Positions 5,338 to 9,975 of a stretch of 9,975 nucleotides of DNA are shown here, one piece after another (position 1 is the stretch's first letter; each line of letters begins with the position of its first letter). The notes below the pieces were generated by a model. The model was not told where the DNA came from. It saw only the letters and a list, made by a program, of their open reading frames with translations, and searched no databases. Made by a program: the position numbers and the translations under genes. Origin of the DNA: Planctomycetota bacterium (GTDB taxonomy: Bacteria > Planctomycetota > UBA8742 > JACQVU01); assembly GCA_016209585.1 (NCBI GenBank), contig JACQVU010000500.1:1-9975 (forward strand). The letters run 5' to 3'.

Positions 5338-6210
5338 CTACGGGGCCGCCGCCATCATGCGCGTCAGCCCGTCCAGGAAGAACTCGCGCGTGCCCACGAA
5401 GAACTCCCCGTCGTCCATGAAGGGGCGCATGTAGTTGAACAACTGGCAGAGCACGAAGCCGTACACCGTCAGCCAGACGACAAGGAAGCCGCCGCTGCCG
5501 GCGGGCAGGCCGGCGCGGAAGGTGAGATAGCGCTGCGCCAGCCGAAGCCGCAAGACGCCGAACGCGAGGCTCACCCAGAAGGCCACGACGTGCAGGCAGA
5601 ACATGAACCTCCACGACGCCGTGCTCACGCCGAACAACCCCGCGATCGGCGCGAAACTCACCAGCATGATGCCCGCGGGCGCGCCGAGGCAGAGCAGCAG
5701 GTCGAGCGACTGCCGGAGCGTCAGGCGGGAACCGAGCAGCGCGCCGAAGACGTGGAACGTCGGGAGACAGATGGCCAGCGCGCCCACGCCGACCACGCCG
5801 AGTTTCGCCGCCGCGTGCCAGACCTGGGCGGGCGTCTCGGAAGACGTTCCGATCATCGCGCCGTACGCCACGTGGCAGCCGATGAACACGGCCAGCAGCC
5901 GGAACGTCAGCAGGTTGACGCCGCCCTGCTCCACGCTCCGGAAAACGGCGCCCGGCGCGCGCAGCAGCGCTCCGGCGACGGACGACCAACCGGACGCGCC
6001 CAGGTTCCACTGATCCGAATCGAGCCGCGCCAGGTCCGGAGGAACCACCGGACGCGGGGGCGACGACCGCGCGACCTCACCGCCCACGGGCCGCGCCGAG
6101 GGGGCTTCCAGCCGCGCGGGCGCTGGAAGAGGCGGCGCCTCTCCCGGCGGCGGCGGCTGCGGCGGAACGGGCGGGGGGGCGTCGTCGGAGCGGAGAGGGT
6201 CACCGTTCAT
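5338..6210 (-). CDS. Membrane protein with Pro-rich N-terminus, paralogue of 6257-6970
   Basis: No known name. The 290 residues begin with a Pro/Ala-rich, probably cytoplasmic region (1-60), followed by a short linker. About five hydrophobic segments follow, near 100-120, 135-157, 168-195, 203-222 and 240-260. The C-terminal tail is polar. It shares an architecture and local identity with the preceding gene's product: VAYGA (114-118 here, 54-58 there), SRLTLRQSLDLLL matching RTGLTLQRIASVCLL, and WLTVYGF...Q...RPF matching WLALYGF...Q...RPY. A very good ribosome binding site (AAGGAG, eight bases before the ATG) supports the start at 6210. It is 46 nt after its paralogue and is the last gene of the regulator operon. 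A remote relation to YIP1-like integral membrane proteins is possible but not shown. Confidence 0.88.
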   Translation of the reverse strand: MNGDPLRSDDAPPPVPPQPPPPGEAPPLPAPARLEAPSARPVGGEVARSSPPRPVVPPDLARLDSDQWNLGASGWSSVAGALLRAPGAVFRSVEQGGVNLLTFRLLAVFIGCHVAYGAMIGTSSETPAQVWHAAAKLGVVGVGALAICLPTFHVFGALLGSRLTLRQSLDLLLCLGAPAGIMLVSFAPIAGLFGVSTASWRFMFCLHVVAFWVSLAFGVLRLRLAQRYLTFRAGLPAGSGGFLVVWLTVYGFVLCQLFNYMRPFMDDGEFFVGTREFFLDGLTRMMAAAP

Positions 6211-6256
6211 GGCTCAATCTCCTTGCTGTGGAGGAATGGGGGGACGTCAACGCGCG

Positions 6257-6970
6257 TCACGGCGCGGCTCCCGCGCCGAACAGGGTCGATAGATGGATGA
6301 ACACCGCCTCGAAGAAGTTGCCTTCGAACACCATCCGGTCCGCGGAGCGCCCCACGTAGGGTCGCAACAGCCACGTCACCTGAAGGCCGGTGAACCCGTA
6401 CAGCGCCAGCCACATGGCGAGCAGGCGGCGCGACCGGCTCGCGGGCACCCCCACCCCCGCCAGGCCGCGCCGCAGCCACCAGACGCTGAAGAACGCCGCC
6501 GACCCCACCGACGCCGTGGCCAGCAGCACGAGCGCGCCGTAACTGGTCGGGTCGCGGAACTTCAGCGACAGGCTGAACACGGCGACCACGGGCGACCAGG
6601 CGCCGAGAATGACGTTGGTCACGGCGATGCTCAACAGGCAGACCGACGCGATGCGCTGGAGCGTCAGCCCGGTGCGCAGCGCCACGGCGAACACCAGCAT
6701 GGCCGCGCCGGCGATGGCCAGCGTTCCGAAGAAAAGCACGGGAATCTTGCCGCCGGTGATCCCGGCCTGGTCCGCGCCCGAGTACAGCCCGACCGCCGCG
6801 CCGTACGCCACGCCGCCGCCGCCCGACAGCGCCAGCAGCGTGAGGACCACGGGAAGCGCCCGGGGCCACGGACCGTCAAGCGCGGCGAGCAGGGCTTCGG
6901 GAGAGCGCAGCAGCCGGCTCGTCGTGGAGACGACGTCGAGCCGGTTCGACAGGAGGGGGCCGGCGCTCAT
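6257..6970 (-). CDS. Polytopic membrane protein, paralogue of 5338-6210
   Basis: No known name. The 237 residues have a short N-terminal region (RLLRSPEALLAALDGPWPRA) and about five to six hydrophobic segments, near 38-61, 76-98, 108-132, 145-168 and 185-202. The C-terminal FEGNFFEAVF is matched by FVGTREFF in its neighbour. It lacks the Pro-rich N-terminal domain of the paralogue. The ATG overlaps the regulator's stop in ATGA, and GGAAGGA lies about seven bases upstream, so it is translationally coupled to the regulator. The role is probably in the envelope, controlled by the adjacent winged-helix protein. The transported or sensed substrate is unknown. Confidence 0.88.
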   Translation of the reverse strand: MSAGPLLSNRLDVVSTTSRLLRSPEALLAALDGPWPRALPVVLTLLALSGGGGVAYGAAVGLYSGADQAGITGGKIPVLFFGTLAIAGAAMLVFAVALRTGLTLQRIASVCLLSIAVTNVILGAWSPVVAVFSLSLKFRDPTSYGALVLLATASVGSAAFFSVWWLRRGLAGVGVPASRSRRLLAMWLALYGFTGLQVTWLLRPYVGRSADRMVFEGNFFEAVFIHLSTLFGAGAAP

Positions 6971-7353
6971 GGAGTTTTCCTTCCGCTCACCGGGCCGCGC
7001 GAAGCGGCGTCGCCGCCCCGAGACGCGCGCGCGCCGCGGCTTTCGATTCCGGCGGCGTCGATGATGGCCCGCATGCGGGCGACGTATCGTTCGAACGCCG
7101 CGCGGCCCGAGGCGGTCATGGCGAACGACGTGCGCGGCTTGCCGTCGACGAACTGCTTGTCGATGCTCACGTACCCCACGTCGGCCAGGATGCGCGCATG
7201 CACGCTGAGGTTGCCGTCGGTCATGCTCAGCAGATCGCGCAACTGTCGGAACGTGAGCGGCTCATCCGCCGCCACCAGCGCGCTGACGATGGCCAGGCGG
7301 GCGCGCTCGTGGATGGCGCCGTCCAGTTCCAGGGGGGCGGCTTTCCCGCTCAC
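6967..7353 (-). CDS. Winged-helix transcriptional regulator
   Basis: This 128-residue DNA-binding protein resembles the Pfam HTH_34 'winged helix DNA-binding domain' group (MarR/ArsR-like fold). Residues 14-26 (IHERARLAIVSAL) form the first helix. LTFRQLRDLLSMTDGNLSVH (34-53) holds the helix-turn-helix, and DKQFVDGKPRTSFAMTASGR (65-84) is the wing, followed by a dimerising helix to about 100. The last 25 residues are Arg/Gly/Ser-rich and probably disordered. The start is GTG at 7353, with GGGAG seven bases upstream, and overlaps the preceding stop (GTGA). It lies inside the operon it probably controls. The palindrome over the operon promoter is the likely operator. No ligand-binding domain is present, so the signal is unknown. 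Confidence 0.92.
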   Translation of the reverse strand: MSGKAAPLELDGAIHERARLAIVSALVAADEPLTFRQLRDLLSMTDGNLSVHARILADVGYVSIDKQFVDGKPRTSFAMTASGRAAFERYVARMRAIIDAAGIESRGARASRGGDAASRGPVSGRKTP

Positions 7354-8087
7354 GACGCTGCTCCCTCGTCCGGCCTCGGTCCGGGCGCCGTGGGCGGTCG
7401 GGAGTTCCCCCGCCTGGGCGCGAGCCGCAGTCGCAGGCCGAACAGAATGTGAAGCCCCCCGAATCCCGCGGCCATGAACAACTGGAGCGCGTGGTCATAC
7501 GTGTAGAAACGCGCTTCTCCGGTCAGCGCCTCCACCAGCCCCGGCTCGCACGCGCCGAGCGCCGCGACGCCCAGCGTCAGAAACGCGATGCCGAGCGGAC
7601 GCACGCCCGCGACCGTGAACGGCGCGACGGCGAGCAGACCCAGCCCGTAGGTGAACATCCACAACGGCGCGAGAAGGGCGTACCACTCCCAGCGGCGCGC
7701 CATCATGTAGGCCCCCAGCGCCGCGCCGACCACCAGCGACGGCGCGAACGTTCCCGCCGCCTTGCGGAAGAGCCGGCCGAAGTTCGCGTCGCTGTTCCTG
7801 CGGCCGATGCGCCTCATCGCCCAGACGTTCACGGCCAGCGACGTTGCGAACACGAAAGCCCAGACGGCGGTGAACGTGTTGCGAAGGCGAAACGGCGAGT
7901 CGGGCGCCACGTGCTCGCGGATGTGCGGGATCAGAAAGAACAAGGCCACGCCACCCGCCGCCGCCAGCACCCCGGAGAAGAGAATGGCCGCGCCCGACAG
8001 CGCGGTGAAGCGCCTGGCGCGCGCCATGACGTCTTCGATTTCCCGGAGCGATTCCGCGGCGATGCGGGCGGCGTCGACGGTGGTCAT
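7350..8087 (-). CDS. Six-helix membrane protein of regulator operon
   Basis: An uncharacterised 245-residue integral membrane protein. A helical cytoplasmic N-terminus (AESLREIEDVMARARRFTAL, 11-30) leads into hydrophobic segments near 31-53, 72-92, 114-130, 136-158, 163-180 and 200-220. The C-terminal tail is Pro/Arg-rich. From memory of genome annotations, proteins with this 'REIEDVM-RF-LSG' start are often found beside winged-helix regulators of the type encoded next. The start at 8087 is chosen because GGAG lies six bases upstream. In-frame ATGs at 8093 and 8180 are longer options, but 8093 is too close to that site and 8180 lies upstream of the promoter. It is the first gene of the operon. 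It may act as the membrane sensor or target of the circuit, which is an inference from order alone. Confidence 0.88.
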   Translation of the reverse strand: MTTVDAARIAAESLREIEDVMARARRFTALSGAAILFSGVLAAAGGVALFFLIPHIREHVAPDSPFRLRNTFTAVWAFVFATSLAVNVWAMRRIGRRNSDANFGRLFRKAAGTFAPSLVVGAALGAYMMARRWEWYALLAPLWMFTYGLGLLAVAPFTVAGVRPLGIAFLTLGVAALGACEPGLVEALTGEARFYTYDHALQLFMAAGFGGLHILFGLRLRLAPRRGNSRPPTAPGPRPDEGAAS

Positions 8088-8138
8088 GGTCATCTCCAAA
8101 AGGGGCGTCTCGACGTGGAGAGCGCGTAACTTTGTTCT

Positions 8139-8152
8139 ATAAAGTACTTTAT
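8139..8152. promoter_or_regulatory. 14-bp palindromic operator
   Basis: ATAAAGTACTTTAT is a perfect 14-bp palindrome in an otherwise very GC-rich neighbourhood and covers the -10 box of the operon promoter. A half-site-like AACTTTGT follows at 8128-8135. A dimeric winged-helix protein is encoded in the same operon, making autorepression the simplest reading. Binding itself is inferred, not shown. Confidence 0.6.
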
Positions 8153-8173
8153 CACAACGAACAGAAGTGTCAA
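8146..8173 (-). promoter_or_regulatory. Promoter of the membrane-protein/regulator operon
   Basis: On the minus strand a perfect TTGACA (8173-8168) is followed after 16 nt by TAAAGT (8151-8146). The latter is preceded by TG one base upstream, an extended -10 element (TGATAAAGT). Transcription would start near 8139, about 50 nt before the ATG at 8087. The -10 box lies inside the 14-bp palindrome, so a bound repressor would block RNA polymerase. Confidence 0.6.
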
Positions 8174-8317
8174 GCGGCAAATCACTGTTTTTCCGGCGCC
8201 GACCCCGCCCTCGCCTTGTTCTCCGGCGTCGGTGGTCGGAAGTCGCGGCTCCACGCCGGCGCCGAAGAGCGTTCGCACGGTGCGCGCCAAGGGCGTCGGC
8301 GGTAGAATGGGCGCGCC

Positions 8318-9975
8318 ATGCCCGGAAGTGTTGGGTCTCGTGCTCCGGTTGTCGTCCTGGTCGCCGCCGCGATCCTGGCGGGCGCGCCCGGCGAGGCGGC
8401 GGCGCAGGGAACCGCGCGCGACGTCGCCGCGTCGCGCGAGGCGGGCGAGCAACTGGCCGCGCTGCGCGCGCGAGTCATCGCGGCGCGGGAAGCGCTGCCG
8501 GGTCTCGGAGGCGAAGAACGTGACGCGGCCTGGCGCGCGCTGTCGGGCGCGGCGGCGTGGTCGCGGGCCGTGGCGCTGCAGCCCGGCGCGCCCGCGGCCG
8601 AGGAGGGCGCGGAGTCCCGGCGCGCCGCCGAGCGGCGCGTGGCGGCGGAACTCTCCCCCCATCTGTACGCGGTGGAGCGCGCGGAGGTGGTGGTGGACTC
8701 GCTGGCGCGCCTGGCCGGCGACAGCGATCCGCTGGTGCGCGCGGCGACCGTGGAGAGCGCGGCGCTGCTTCCCGATGGCGCCGGCCTGGCCGTGTTAAGG
8801 AGCCGGCTTCTGGCGCTGGCCGCCCCGTGGCTGCCGTCGGCCGGCGAGCGGCCCGCGTTGGGCCTGGGGCTGGCCACGCCTTCGCGTCGCCCCGGATCGG
8901 CGAGGGAGGAAAGCGAGGATGGTCTCGCGGGCGCCCGGCCGCGACCGACGATGGAACAGGCGAAGGAGTTTCGCGCGCTGGCCGAGGGATTCGGGCGGGT
9001 CGGCGGGCCGGAGACGATCGGTCCGCTGCTGTTCCTCTTGCGCGACCTTCCCGACCCCGCGGCGAACGAGACGGCGGCGCGCCAGTTGCGCACCCTGCGT
9101 TTCGACGCTCCCGGCGACGAAGACGCCATCCGCGCCGCGGAGGCGGGGTTGTCGCCGGCGGGCGGTGACTTGTCAGCGCACCTGGTCGCCCGGCGGACGA
9201 TGCTGCTGACGCGTGCGCAGGCGCTGGCGGCCGCCGGCGATCATGAGCGTCGGGTGGAAGCCGCGCGACACCTGGCGATCTTCGGTCCCGGTGAGCCGGC
9301 GCGGACCGCCGCCGCGCTCGCGGCGGCTGGCGCGCGGAATCCCGGTGGCGCGGGGGTGGAGCCGGGGACCGGGAATCCGGGGGAGACCGGCGGGGTTGGT
9401 GAGGCGTCGGAGGTCGAGCGGGCGCGTGCCCTGCTGACGCGTGCGGAGCCGAACCGCGACCTGATGCGACGCCTGGCCGACGATCCCCACCCGGCCGTGC
9501 GCCGGCAGGCGATGGAGGCGCTGGGGTGGTGGGGGCTGGCGGACGACGCGCGGGTCATCGCGGACCGCTTCGTGGGCGACGCGCGGCGTCGGCTCGCCGA
9601 TGGGCGGGAGCGGCTGGCCGCCTTTCCCGAGCCGGACCCAGAGACGCGGGTGACGGCGGCGCGGGCCGTGGCAGCCATCGGCGACGACGCCGGCGCGCCG
9701 GCGCTCTTCTTCCTGCTCGACAACGGCGGCGACCGGGCGCGTATCGAGGCCGCGCGGGCGCTGGCGCGGATGCGGTTCCCCGCCGCGCCGGAACTTCGCG
9801 CGTTCCTGCCGCCGCGCGCCGGCGCGCCTCCCGCGCGGGAGGCGGGGGCGCTGGCGCGGATGGAGGTCTGCCGGGCGCTGGGCCAGATCGGCCACGACAA
9901 CGCCGACGCGGTCCGCGGTCCGCTGATCGCCGCGCTGGAGGACGAGGACCCCGGCGTGGCGCGCAACGCGGCCGA
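8318..9975 (+). CDS. Exported HEAT-repeat protein, 3' end outside window
   Basis: The frame is open for 552 codons from the ATG at 8318 to the right edge. Residues 1-30 look like a signal peptide: a short basic start, a hydrophobic core (VVVLVAAAIL, 11-20) and a likely cleavage after EAAA before Gln30. The mature part is Ala/Arg-rich and helical. HEAT-like helix pairs are visible at about 124-165 (DSDPLVRAATVESAALL), 218-260, 381-420 (DDPHPAVRRQAMEALGWWG), 442-495 and 511-552 (MEVCRALGQIG ... LEDEDPGVARNAA). Such repeats form superhelical protein-binding scaffolds, here probably periplasmic or surface-associated. The partner is unknown. Between 340 and 365 there is a Gly/Pro-rich linker. It is divergent from the operon at 8087. 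There is no good Shine-Dalgarno before the ATG. A TAGAAT hexamer (8303-8308) ends only nine bases before the ATG and could be a -10 box giving a leaderless mRNA. Long open frames on the opposite strand are high-GC shadows. Confidence 0.88.
   Translation, partial: MPGSVGSRAPVVVLVAAAILAGAPGEAAAQGTARDVAASREAGEQLAALRARVIAAREALPGLGGEERDAAWRALSGAAAWSRAVALQPGAPAAEEGAESRRAAERRVAAELSPHLYAVERAEVVVDSLARLAGDSDPLVRAATVESAALLPDGAGLAVLRSRLLALAAPWLPSAGERPALGLGLATPSRRPGSAREESEDGLAGARPRPTMEQAKEFRALAEGFGRVGGPETIGPLLFLLRDLPDPAANETAARQLRTLRFDAPGDEDAIRAAEAGLSPAGGDLSAHLVARRTMLLTRAQALAAAGDHERRVEAARHLAIFGPGEPARTAAALAAAGARNPGGAGVEPGTGNPGETGGVGEASEVERARALLTRAEPNRDLMRRLADDPHPAVRRQAMEALGWWGLADDARVIADRFVGDARRRLADGRERLAAFPEPDPETRVTAARAVAAIGDDAGAPALFFLLDNGGDRARIEAARALARMRFPAAPELRAFLPPRAGAPPAREAGALARMEVCRALGQIGHDNADAVRGPLIAALEDEDPGVARNAA

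Noticed and set aside
5188..6300. 370-codon plus-strand frame opposite the membrane protein gene
   Set aside because: Its translation is Arg/Gln/His-rich shadow. The minus-strand frame has a Shine-Dalgarno, membrane helices and a paralogue next door.
8193..8265. Repeated CCGGCG[CT]CG in the gap before the HEAT-repeat gene
   Set aside because: Three short irregularly spaced copies in very GC-rich DNA. Chance is sufficient.
8182..9966. Long minus-strand frames opposite the HEAT-repeat gene
   Set aside because: They are Ser/Arg/Ala-rich shadows. The plus-strand frame has a signal peptide and repeated HEAT-like helices and is open throughout.
1..9975. tRNA, rRNA, CRISPR array, transposase or integrase
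   Set aside because: None was seen on either strand. The only regular repeats are the two heptad arrays and one 12-bp tandem repeat.

Overview
The window comes from a high-GC bacterium. Sample lines counted by hand give about 70-78% G+C over the nuo genes and 50-60% in one stretch discussed below. The organism cannot be named from this sequence. A four-gene nuoA-B-C-D block with separate nuoC and nuoD, a HEAT-repeat exported protein and a small winged-helix regulator beside paralogous membrane proteins all fit an environmental, probably Gram-negative-type, aerobic or facultative lineage.

Layout from right to left; everything except the last gene is on the minus strand. (1) At 8318-9975 a plus-strand gene, cut by the window end, encodes an exported HEAT-repeat protein. 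(2) From 8087 down to 5338 lies a compact four-gene operon: a six-helix membrane protein, a winged-helix regulator, and two mutually homologous membrane proteins. The first three genes are joined by 4-nt overlaps. Its promoter (TTGACA, 16 nt, extended -10) overlaps a perfect 14-bp palindrome, which suggests an autoregulated circuit. (3) A 287-nt gap (5051-5337) holds a 12-bp tandem repeat, two inverted repeats and a candidate promoter. (4) nuoA, nuoB and nuoC follow (5050-3441), encoding three subunits of the peripheral/proximal part of respiratory complex I. (5) Two uncharacterised genes, translationally coupled and of clearly lower G+C, sit between nuoC and nuoD (3371-2079). (6) nuoD (2012-804) follows, encoding the quinone-site subunit. 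(7) The last gene (708-1), cut by the window start, encodes a protein of unknown function with a Pro/Ala-rich tail, and takes the place where nuoE might be expected.

The most unusual part is the interruption of the nuo operon. In complex I, NuoB, NuoC and NuoD pack together around cluster N2 and the quinone pocket, and their genes are normally contiguous. Here a 143-aa charged helical protein and a 285-aa protein with an N-terminal Cys/His cluster come between them. The cassette ends at an array of four 7-nt repeats that occupies the place where the nuoD ribosome binding site should be. A second 7-nt-period array lies just past the nuoD stop. I do not recognise either cassette protein. Whether the pair is inserted cargo or a lineage-specific complex I accessory is the main open question.
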